From an uncultured Bacteroidales bacterium (GTDB lineage: Bacteria; Bacteroidota; Bacteroidia; Bacteroidales; P3), in the NCBI GenBank assembly GCA_947167075.1, contig CAMVGR010000014.1, positions 1 through 50,832 on the forward strand: a DNA stretch of 50,832 nt, read 5' to 3'. The notes under the pieces were generated by a model, which ran no database searches, was not told the origin of the DNA, and saw nothing but the letters and a program-made list of their open reading frames with translations. This document shows positions 1 through 7,174 of this stretch, one piece after another (the first letter of the stretch is position 1; each line of letters opens with the position of its first letter). The position numbers and the translations under genes were made by a program.

Positions 1-748
1 TCTTCAGGTGCTCGATGGTGCCGATGGTGGTCTGCTGGCCGTAGGGGTGGTGGGGAAAGAGGGCGGCCATCATGGTCTCGTTCACTCGGCGGTTGTCCTG
101 CGCCATGCCGATGTTCTTCTCCTCGTAGACGGCCTCCAGCTCGGTGTGGAACAGGCGCAGCACCAGGTTCGGGAAGCGGTCGCCCTGCACCTTGGCCCAT
201 TGCTCCAGTTGGTTGGCGGGGATGTTCTCGACGTACATCGTGTAGTCGTTCGAGGTGAAGGCGTTGGTGCCCTCGCTGCCGATGGCGGTCATGCTCTTGT
301 CATACTCGTTGGCAATGGCGATGGTGGAGGCCACGTAGCTGATGGAGTCAATCTGATGGTAGATTTCCTTGCGGCGCTGCTCGTCGGTCGTCTTGCGATA
401 CACCTCGTAGAGGTTCTCGATTTTCTGCAGCTCCACTTTCTCGCGCTCCCAGTCGGTGGTGCCCAACTGGTGGCTACCCTTGAAGAGCATGTGCTCCAGG
501 TAGTGGGCCAAGCCGGTGGTCTCGTGGGGGTCGTTCTTCGAACCGGCACGCACAGCCACGTAGGTCTGTATGCGTGGAGCATCCTTATAGACGCTCATAT
601 ACACCTTAAGCCCGTTGCTGAGGGTGTATTCCCGCACGCCGAGGGGGTCGTTGTCGAAGGTTTTGTACTGATACTGTTGTGCATTGGCAGAAAGTCCAAT
701 CAGAACCATTGCGGCGGCCATGCACACTGTCGTGAGAAACTTTTTCAT
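1..748 (-). CDS. M16 family zinc metallopeptidase, N-terminal part (cut by window edge)
   Basis: Reading leftward from an ATG at 748, the frame stays open to base 1, giving 249 residues of a longer protein whose C-terminus lies outside the window. Residues 1-22 are a signal peptide ending in A-N-A-Q, so the product is exported to the periplasm or outer membrane. The inverted zinc motif HxxEH is present as HYLEH at residues 82-86, and the acidic stretch around residues 203-210 (ELEAVYEE) fits the distal glutamate zinc ligand of the family. M16 peptidases (pitrilysin, insulinase, processing peptidase) degrade short or unfolded peptides. A minus-strand TATATTTG box at 806-813 could be its promoter. 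The codons end mostly in C or G, so the opposite strand is also open, but that reading has no meaningful protein. The family call is secure; the substrate is unknown. Confidence 0.93.
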   Translation of the reverse strand, partial: MKKFLTTVCMAAAMVLIGLSANAQQYQYKTFDNDPLGVREYTLSNGLKVYMSVYKDAPRIQTYVAVRAGSKNDPHETTGLAHYLEHMLFKGSHQLGTTDWEREKVELQKIENLYEVYRKTTDEQRRKEIYHQIDSISYVASTIAIANEYDKSMTAIGSEGTNAFTSNDYTMYVENIPANQLEQWAKVQGDRFPNLVLRLFHTELEAVYEEKNIGMAQDNRRVNETMMAALFPHHPYGQQTTIGTIEHLK

Positions 749-805
749 TGTTATTATTTTGTGTATGAATTAATTGTTAATTAACGCGGGGACTTGCAAT
801 GAATG

Positions 806-813
806 CAAATATA
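806..813 (-). promoter_or_regulatory. Candidate -7 box for the M16 peptidase gene
   Basis: On the minus strand this reads TATATTTG, matching the Bacteroides TAnnTTTG element, about 58 bp upstream of the start codon. No good -33 TTTG lies at the expected spacing, so the call is tentative. Confidence 0.4.
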
Positions 814-950
814 CAAAAAAAAATGATTTTGGACATGGATGATTATAATTTTACGCAGAAATAATCTATAGATAACCCATATAGGCACAGTCTATTTCCC
901 GCACTTCGAGGGTGGCAACACCGTACATGCATCGTGTCGTCACGGTTAAT

Positions 951-999
951 CACGGTTCATGTACGGTTCATGTACGGTTCATGTACGGTTCATGTACGG
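951..999 (+). repeat. 11-bp tandem repeat array, copy 1 (CGGTTCATGTA unit)
   Basis: The unit CGGTTCATGTA starts at 953, 964, 975 and 986 with a partial fifth unit at 997, so the period is exactly 11 bp and the four full units are identical. The array opens with CACGG, as the other copies do. An inverted partial unit, CCGTACATG, lies just upstream at 921-929 and could pair with any array unit as a hairpin or cruciform. Related arrays occur at 22564-22622, 28622-28670 and 43841-43891. Confidence 0.85.
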
Positions 1000-1323
1000 A
1001 TGTGATGCGTGGATGACATGAAGATGGAGGATATTTTGTCGGAAAACGTGGGGTGATAAATAAAGTATTGTTATTCATGATGTTATGTGATTTGATGATG
1101 TGTATGAGAATAAAAGCGTGCGAAAATAGGAGCAAACTAAAGTCGATGTCTTGTAAAGACTTGGTAATTAGCCGAAAATAAGTTATTAACGCTACGGTTT
1201 GAAAACTTTTTATTGTTTGGGGTGTCGTAGTATGATAATATTTCGTAATTTTACACTCGGTTTCTTATTCCTAGGAATGGGTACAGGATATTGTATATCA
1301 AAAAGATAGAGCATAAATTAAAT

Positions 1324-2289
1324 ATGAATACTGAAGTTAAAGAGCTTACGGAAGGCATGCAACGCTTGTGTGCTGTTGCCAATCGGATTGTGTCCCAACA
1401 AGGGACGGTGAGCCGCATCGAGATTGACCTTTTGTTGGAGGACTTGCGTCGATTGTACGACGTGGCCTTGCGTTTAGGGGGCGACCCTACGACTGCTTCG
1501 CCTGTGCGTAGTGAGGAGCCCGAAACGACTGTAGAAGAGCATTCGGACGACCAGCACCGCATGGCTATGATGAGTACTATGGCCGCTATGGGTAGCCCGA
1601 TGCAGGAAGAGCCCAAGGTGGATCAACCGCTCCCCCCCGTCGAGGAGAAAAAGGCAGAACCTGAGATACAAAAAGAGACCGAAGTGGCAATGCCCGCCGA
1701 GGAGCAAAAGCCAATGCCTCGGATGGAGGAGTTGGAAAACAACGACAATGCCTTGCTCTTCGACGAAATCATCATCGAGCCAGAGATTCCGGTTGCACCG
1801 GAACCAGTCAAGGCCAAAGCAGAGACCAAACAAAAGGCCGTGAAGCCACAACCACCCCAGGAGCCGACCCATGCCCCCACACCGGCAGCTGAGCCGATAG
1901 AACCCACACCGGAACAGAAACCGGATGCACCCGCACATGCTAACAAGGAGGGTAAAAATGTCCAGTCGTCACTGCTAGACTACCTGCAGAACTCCAACCA
2001 GCGTACCCTCGGCGAACAACTAGCCGCCCAGCATCCGCTGCAGAACAACCTCGAGCGCAAGGTGGACGACCTGAGGACGGTAATCAATATCAACGACCGG
2101 TTCAGTTTTATGAACGAGCTGTTCCACAACAATATCAAAGCATATAACGACTTTATCCTGGCCCTTAATGCCATCGAAAACCGCGACGAGGCAATGGCAT
2201 TGGTGAGCGAGGTGGCCCTGCAGCAGAAGTGGGACAACGAGTCGGCTACGGTGATTACATTCCACAAAATATTGGACAAGAAGTTCTAA
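1324..2289 (+). CDS. Conserved-type hypothetical protein with Pro/Glu-rich linker
   Basis: This encodes 321 residues from the ATG at 1324; an in-frame ATG 33 bp upstream gives an unlikely N-terminal extension. There is no signal peptide or membrane segment. It has three parts: a helical N-terminal segment (about residues 1-60), a long low-complexity linker rich in Pro, Glu, Ala and Lys (about 65-210), and a compact helical C-terminal domain (about 215-321) containing ININDRFSFMNELF and ending in TFHKILDKKF. C-terminal domains of this kind, with an INDRF motif, are familiar from Bacteroidota hypothetical proteins, but I know no assigned function. It is the first gene of the chain leading into gmk (3-bp gap) and mreCD, so a cytoplasmic role linked to envelope growth is possible but only a guess from context. 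Confidence 0.85.
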   Translation: MNTEVKELTEGMQRLCAVANRIVSQQGTVSRIEIDLLLEDLRRLYDVALRLGGDPTTASPVRSEEPETTVEEHSDDQHRMAMMSTMAAMGSPMQEEPKVDQPLPPVEEKKAEPEIQKETEVAMPAEEQKPMPRMEELENNDNALLFDEIIIEPEIPVAPEPVKAKAETKQKAVKPQPPQEPTHAPTPAAEPIEPTPEQKPDAPAHANKEGKNVQSSLLDYLQNSNQRTLGEQLAAQHPLQNNLERKVDDLRTVININDRFSFMNELFHNNIKAYNDFILALNAIENRDEAMALVSEVALQQKWDNESATVITFHKILDKKF

Positions 2290-2292
2290 GAC

Positions 2293-2862
2293 ATGGGCAA
2301 GGCTATCCTTTTCTCGGCACCGTCGGGTTGCGGTAAAACAACCATCATCAAAGAATTGATGCATTATTTCGACTGTTTCGACTTCAGCATCAGTGCTACA
2401 TCGCGACTGCCGCGTGGCGACGAACGCGACGGAGTGGACTACTACTTCCTGACACACGACGAATTCAAACGCCGTGTTGCCGCAGGCGATTTCCTAGAGT
2501 GGGAAGAGGTGTACAGTGGTACCTGCTATGGAACCCTAAAAAGCGAGTTAGACCGCATCTGGGAAGAAGGGAAAGTGATAGTGTTCGATGTCGATGTAAA
2601 TGGAGGCCGCAATATAAAGCGATACTTGGGCGACGATGCTTTGAGCATATTCGTGATGCCTCCCAGTGTGGAGGTTCTAGAACAACGCCTGCGCAACCGT
2701 GGCACCGACAGCGAGGAGGCCATCGTGAAAAGGTTGGCTCGAAGTGCAGAAGAGCTGAAACAAGCACCGCAGTTCGATGTCACGATCGTGAACGACGATC
2801 TGCAGCGCGCTGTTCAAGAGGCAAAAACGACGATAGCAAAGTTCATTGGATGGGAAAGCTGA
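2293..2862 (+). CDS. gmk: Guanylate kinase
   Basis: This 189-residue protein has the length of bacterial guanylate kinases, which phosphorylate GMP to GDP with ATP in the cytoplasm. The P-loop SAPSGCGKTT is at residues 8-17. The GMP-binding region follows, with TSRLPRGDERDGVDY and then FLEWEEVYSGTCYGT. DVDVNGGRNIK corresponds to the Walker-B-like strand, and the lid region carries RLRNRGTDSEE. It starts 3 bp after the upstream gene and its last 13 bases overlap mreC, so the two are probably translationally coupled. All key family motifs are intact. Confidence 0.97.
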   Translation: MGKAILFSAPSGCGKTTIIKELMHYFDCFDFSISATSRLPRGDERDGVDYYFLTHDEFKRRVAAGDFLEWEEVYSGTCYGTLKSELDRIWEEGKVIVFDVDVNGGRNIKRYLGDDALSIFVMPPSVEVLEQRLRNRGTDSEEAIVKRLARSAEELKQAPQFDVTIVNDDLQRAVQEAKTTIAKFIGWES

Positions 2863-3671
2863 TAGATTTGCTGAAAAAATACGACTATGTGGTCGTATAT
2901 GCTATCTTGGTTATAGCCTCGCTGGTAATGATGGCACGCAGTACCAGTTTCCAAGGGTCGCGTTTGTCTGCAGCAGCACGTAATGTGGCAGGTAGCTGGT
3001 ATGAGGGTGTGCACTCGGTGAGTGGCTATTTTGGACTGAAGGGCGAGAACGACCGCCTGGCGGCGGAGAATGCACGGCTCCATGCACAATTAGCAGAGAG
3101 CTACATCAGCTATACCGACTCGCTTTTCGAGGTGAACGACACAGTCTATCGGCAACGATACAACTATACTGAAGCGGCAGTCATAAAGAACTCGTGGAGT
3201 CAACAGAACAACTATCTCATCATCGGAAAGGGTAGCAACCATGGTTTGGAACCGGACATGGCAGTCATCTCCCCCGAAGGCATAGTGGGAGTGGTAATGG
3301 CCACAACAAAGAACTTTGCCACAGTTATGCCTGTACTGCATGGAGATAGCCGCAACAGTGTAAAACTGAAACGCACAGGTATCAATGGCTCTTTGGTGTG
3401 GGACGGTCGCGACTATCGATATGCCCTAGTTCTGGATGTGCCTACTACCCATCCCTTTGAGCAGGGCGACACCGTGGTGACATCTGGACTGGCCAACGAT
3501 TTCCCCGAAGGTATTCCGGTAGGATATGTAGAGAGTGCAGATACCCTCAAGGGTAGTGGCTTCTATAAACTGCGTATCCGTCTTGCCACCGATTTCAACA
3601 AACTGGATCATGTGTATGTAATCAACAATATGTTCCGTCGGGAACAAAAGGAATTGGAAGAAAATGAATAG
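2850..3671 (+). CDS. mreC: Rod shape-determining protein MreC
   Basis: The ATG at 2850 (MGKLIDLLKKYDY) overlaps the end of gmk by 13 bp and gives 273 residues. The frame is open further upstream, but that part lies inside gmk and is not coding. A single transmembrane helix lies at about residues 9-30, followed by a short coiled coil (about 60-85, NDRLAAENARLHAQL) and the periplasmic beta-rich MreC domain with the typical G-x-V-G-V-V stretch (EGIVGVVMAT). MreC organises the elongasome at the inner membrane with MreB, MreD, RodA and PBP2. The mreC stop overlaps the mreD start by 8 bp. No mreB is in the window, although it usually lies close by. Confidence 0.95.
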   Translation: MGKLIDLLKKYDYVVVYAILVIASLVMMARSTSFQGSRLSAAARNVAGSWYEGVHSVSGYFGLKGENDRLAAENARLHAQLAESYISYTDSLFEVNDTVYRQRYNYTEAAVIKNSWSQQNNYLIIGKGSNHGLEPDMAVISPEGIVGVVMATTKNFATVMPVLHGDSRNSVKLKRTGINGSLVWDGRDYRYALVLDVPTTHPFEQGDTVVTSGLANDFPEGIPVGYVESADTLKGSGFYKLRIRLATDFNKLDHVYVINNMFRREQKELEENE

Positions 3672-4182
3672 CTTGGTTTGGAGAAATATAGGCCGTTTCG
3701 TGCTACTAATGCTGCTGCAGTTGCTAGTGTTGAACTATGTCTATCTAGGTGGATATATTATCCCGATGCTCTACGTATTGTTTCTGCTGATGTTGCCCAC
3801 CTCGATGGGTCGTATCCCGATGCTTCTAGTGGCCTTTGGTACGGGACTGCTGATTGATATTATGTCAGGTGTGCTTGGCTTTCACACCCTAGCCTGTACG
3901 ACGGTGGCCATGATTCGCATACTATTCGCCGACCGTATTTTGACTCGCGGTGAGAACACAGTAATCGAAGTGCCTAGTATCCACAGCGTGTCGCCACAGT
4001 ATTATGTGAGCTACCTGCTGTTGATGTACGGCATCTTCTACTTCCTGTTCTTTATGACAGAATTGTTCAGTTTTAAAGGATTTGGTGGGGTCTTGTTGGC
4101 TACGTTGCTCAGCACATTGGTGAGCACACTGCTTTCGGTTTTCTATCAAATTGTGTTCACTAAAAAGGAGGAGACTGTATGA
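3664..4182 (+). CDS. mreD: Rod shape-determining protein MreD
   Basis: This 172-residue, very hydrophobic protein has five to six predicted membrane helices, the usual size and topology for MreD. Its place right after mreC, with an 8-bp overlap, is the strongest support because MreD sequence is poorly conserved. The segment GLLIDIMSGVLGFHTLA resembles the conserved G-x-x-x-D-x-x-x-x-x-x-G-x-x region of the family. It partners MreC in the cell-elongation complex in the inner membrane. Its end overlaps the porZ start by 4 bp (ATGA), tying a T9SS gene directly to the cell-shape genes. Confidence 0.92.
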   Translation: MNSLVWRNIGRFVLLMLLQLLVLNYVYLGGYIIPMLYVLFLLMLPTSMGRIPMLLVAFGTGLLIDIMSGVLGFHTLACTTVAMIRILFADRILTRGENTVIEVPSIHSVSPQYYVSYLLLMYGIFYFLFFMTELFSFKGFGGVLLATLLSTLVSTLLSVFYQIVFTKKEETV

Positions 4183-6476
4183 AAAGAATAGCCATACTAC
4201 TATTGTTGGGGCTCTCGCTTGCGACAGAGGGGCAGGTAGGAGTGGGTAAGTGGCGCGATTGCCTCGACTATGCCCGGGTGGAACATGTCGAACCAGCGGG
4301 CGAACTGGTCTATGCGGCTGCGCACAACGGCCTTTTCTGCTACGATACCCTCTATGGAACGATAGATAGACTTAATAAGACTACAGGCCTAAGCGACATG
4401 GGTATTGAGAATATCGCCTACGATGCCCAGACAAAGTGCCTTGTGGTAGCTTATCGCAATTCCAATATCGATCTTTTGTATGGCGATAAGGTCTACAATA
4501 TATCCGATATCAAAAGAAGCGAAATAAGTGGTGATAAGGGAATACATAGGATAAGGTTCTACAACAAAAAGGCATATCTTGCCACCGGATTCGGAATCGT
4601 TGTGGTGGACTTGCAACGTCATGAAATAAAGGAAACATTCTATATTGGCAATGGTGGAGCGTACACAATAGTGCGTGACATGGTGTTCAGTCCGGACAGT
4701 CTTTATGCTGCAACGGGGGAGGGTATAAAGCGAGTGTCACTGGGCGAGACGCACATGGGTATCAGTGACAGATGGACCGTCGATGATCGTCTGAAGGGGG
4801 TATACGTCACCTTGTTGGACTATATTGACGGACACCTGATTGCCGGAGGGTATACATACGATCCGGAGATGATCACCCTATACGATCTGCACGGGAGTCA
4901 GGTGTCGGTATGGAATGGTGGTGCCTTCCGCTCGATTAGGGTAGGAGGAGGATACGTGAACCTTGTTAGAGATGGAGCGGTGGTCCGCTATGACGGCACG
5001 ATGCAACGTACGGACAGCCTAACGACCTACACATGGGGCGGCCTATCCTGTTATGACGCTGTTAGCCTAAACGATGGAACCATTTGGGTAGGACATGAGT
5101 GGGACGGTATTATCCGCATCCGCCCAGACGGAAGCGACGACGCTCACCACCCCTCAGGCCCATTTATGCAGGACAATATCTACCGTATTGTTACCTTCAA
5201 TTACCGCACGATGCTCTGTCCTGGAGGCCATACCACCACGTATGCCAATTCCTTCATCAACGGCAATCTACTCACCGGCGTTGGCGACGAGTGGCATACC
5301 CTGAACAACGATAATGGCCTATTGAGTGGCCTGTCGGACCTCGTCGATGTGGCAGTAAACCCAGTTGATACGACCGAGATGGCAGCGGCCTTTTGGGGAC
5401 ATGGTGTGGCATCTATCCGCGACAACGCCATCCAGTATATGTACAATCAGCACAATACCAATGGTGCTCTTCAGTCGTACACCACGGGCGACTATAGCAC
5501 ATTGCGAACTGGGGCCGTGCAATTCGACCGCAGTGGCAATCTGTGGGTCCTTGTCTCCAATAGCAGCACAGCTTTGGCTAAACGGAGCACCGATGGTACA
5601 TGGCAGAATTATAATACCAGTGTCTTGGCGGCAGAGCCTTCGGTCGACAAGCTTGTGTGGGACAGTATTACAGGCTACCTATGGTTCTGCGGACGCAACA
5701 ATCTTATCTACGTGCACGACGGTAATGACCGCATGGCACGCGTCAATCCCAACAATGGAAGCAAGCTCTCGACGGATGCTATAAATGCTCTAGTTCAAGA
5801 CCGTTTAGGTAATCTCTGGGTGGGGACCAACAAAGGAATCAAGGTCATCTTCGATGCCTACAATGCTTTCAAGAATGGAGGCAACGGCGAAGTCTCTCCT
5901 GTGCAATGTAGCAATATTACGATCACCAATGGCGAGTTTTACGAGTATTTGATGGCCTACGAAAGCATTACCTCCATAGCAGTGGACGGTGCCAACCGCA
6001 AATGGGTGGGTACATCGGCGGGCGGATTATACCTTATAAGCGCCAATGGCCAGGAACAGTTGCAGCACTTCACGGCAGAAAACAGTCCACTCTTCTCCAA
6101 CAAGATCATCGCTCTTGCGGTTCAGCCACGTACGGGAGAGGTGTTTATTGGCACTGATTATGGAGTGCAGGTTTACCGATCCACAGCCACTTATGCGGAG
6201 TCGCAGCCCCTCAACGAAGTGTACGCTTTCCCCAATCCGGTACGCCCCGATTACGATGGCCCCATTGCCATCAAGGGTTTCACACGCGATGGATTAATCC
6301 ACATTACCGATGCTGCTGGACATACGGTATTCAGCACCCAAGCCCTGGGTGGACAGGCGATGTGGAATGGGAAGACGCTGACGGGTGAGCCCGTTGCATC
6401 GGGTGTATATTATGTATTCGCTGCAGATGCGGAAGGACGCAATAGGTCGGTGGCAAAAATCCTCATTGTCCGCTAG
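4179..6476 (+). CDS. porZ: Type IX secretion system protein PorZ
   Basis: This 765-residue protein has a signal peptide (residues 1-18) and a long two-propeller region with recurring blade motifs such as GNLWVGTNKGIK and RKWVGTSAGGLY. A C-terminal beta-sandwich follows from about residue 675, beginning near YAFPNPV and ending in AKILIVR, which resembles a T9SS C-terminal domain. This matches PorZ of Porphyromonas gingivalis, a cell-surface part of the T9SS attachment complex that presents anionic LPS to the PorU sortase. Length and architecture agree with the family. The start overlaps mreD by 4 bp, and recO follows after 2 bp. Its presence argues that the organism has a working T9SS that attaches cargo to A-LPS-like glycolipid. 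Confidence 0.9.
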   Translation: MKRIAILLLLGLSLATEGQVGVGKWRDCLDYARVEHVEPAGELVYAAAHNGLFCYDTLYGTIDRLNKTTGLSDMGIENIAYDAQTKCLVVAYRNSNIDLLYGDKVYNISDIKRSEISGDKGIHRIRFYNKKAYLATGFGIVVVDLQRHEIKETFYIGNGGAYTIVRDMVFSPDSLYAATGEGIKRVSLGETHMGISDRWTVDDRLKGVYVTLLDYIDGHLIAGGYTYDPEMITLYDLHGSQVSVWNGGAFRSIRVGGGYVNLVRDGAVVRYDGTMQRTDSLTTYTWGGLSCYDAVSLNDGTIWVGHEWDGIIRIRPDGSDDAHHPSGPFMQDNIYRIVTFNYRTMLCPGGHTTTYANSFINGNLLTGVGDEWHTLNNDNGLLSGLSDLVDVAVNPVDTTEMAAAFWGHGVASIRDNAIQYMYNQHNTNGALQSYTTGDYSTLRTGAVQFDRSGNLWVLVSNSSTALAKRSTDGTWQNYNTSVLAAEPSVDKLVWDSITGYLWFCGRNNLIYVHDGNDRMARVNPNNGSKLSTDAINALVQDRLGNLWVGTNKGIKVIFDAYNAFKNGGNGEVSPVQCSNITITNGEFYEYLMAYESITSIAVDGANRKWVGTSAGGLYLISANGQEQLQHFTAENSPLFSNKIIALAVQPRTGEVFIGTDYGVQVYRSTATYAESQPLNEVYAFPNPVRPDYDGPIAIKGFTRDGLIHITDAAGHTVFSTQALGGQAMWNGKTLTGEPVASGVYYVFAADAEGRNRSVAKILIVR

Positions 6477-6478
6477 CT

Positions 6479-7174
6479 ATGCTCGTTTCTACCCCTGGAT
6501 TTGTACTGCACACCATCCCTTATGGTGAGACCTCGGTTGTGGCGAGGGTCTTCACACGGCTGCTTGGCACAAGGAGCTACATGATAAAAGGGGTTCGCAG
6601 TGCGCGGGGAAAGACGAAACAGAACCTTCTGCAGCCTTTGTCCTGCTTAGATATGGTGGTGTACGATACGTCGAAAGACTCGCTCAACTATATCAAGGAG
6701 CTCCATCCCCGTGGTGCTATCCCCCCTGCGGATGCTGTCCACAATGCCATGGTCTTCTTTATGACCGAGGTGCTTTACAAGGCACTGAAGGACGACGAGC
6801 CAATGCCCGACCTGTGGGATTATATAGAAAGCGTCTACATACTCGACGAGTCGGTTCGACTAGCCGACTTCCCCATCTATTTTCTTCTGCAGGTGGCCCG
6901 CCACTTGGGAGTAGAACCGCTGGACGACATGTCGCCACACTCCCCCTACTTCGACCTGCAAGAGGGACACTACGTGGCCATGCAATCCGAAACAACCCTT
7001 TCGGCATTGCTGTCGGAAAGTATACATTTATATATGTGTCGGCAGGGGTCTGCCGATTCACAGGTGCGTAAGCATCTGCTGGATGCCCTTTTGGTATACT
7101 ATCAGTTGCACCTCAATGGTTTCCAGCAGTTCAAAAGCAGAGAAGTATTACATACAGTATTAAAATACAAATGA
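6479..7174 (+). CDS. recO: DNA repair protein RecO
   Basis: This 231-residue protein starts 2 bp after porZ. The N-terminal OB-fold shows the typical opening TPGFVLHTIPYGETS with a following KGVRSARGK basic patch, and the rest is helical as in RecO. RecO works with RecR (and RecF) to load RecA onto SSB-coated single-stranded DNA during gap repair. Bacteroidota RecO proteins are divergent and often lack the zinc cysteines, and none are arranged as a zinc site here. Its end overlaps the next gene by 4 bp. Confidence 0.9.
   Translation: MLVSTPGFVLHTIPYGETSVVARVFTRLLGTRSYMIKGVRSARGKTKQNLLQPLSCLDMVVYDTSKDSLNYIKELHPRGAIPPADAVHNAMVFFMTEVLYKALKDDEPMPDLWDYIESVYILDESVRLADFPIYFLLQVARHLGVEPLDDMSPHSPYFDLQEGHYVAMQSETTLSALLSESIHLYMCRQGSADSQVRKHLLDALLVYYQLHLNGFQQFKSREVLHTVLKYK

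Larger units (their letters stand above)
749..1323. other. Intergenic region between divergent genes, with a tandem-repeat array
   Basis: This 575-bp spacer separates the minus-strand M16 gene from the plus-strand gmk/mre/porZ operon. It holds the 11-bp repeat array at 951-999 and the M16 promoter candidate. I see no credible ORF or RNA gene. The operon promoter was not pinned down: TATTGTTTG near 1211-1219 differs from TAnnTTTG by one extra spacer base. Confidence 0.6.

Noticed and set aside
8..784. A 258-codon plus-strand frame at the left edge
   Set aside because: It lies opposite the M16 peptidase, whose HYLEH zinc motif and signal peptide are clear. The plus-strand product is low-complexity and has no family features.
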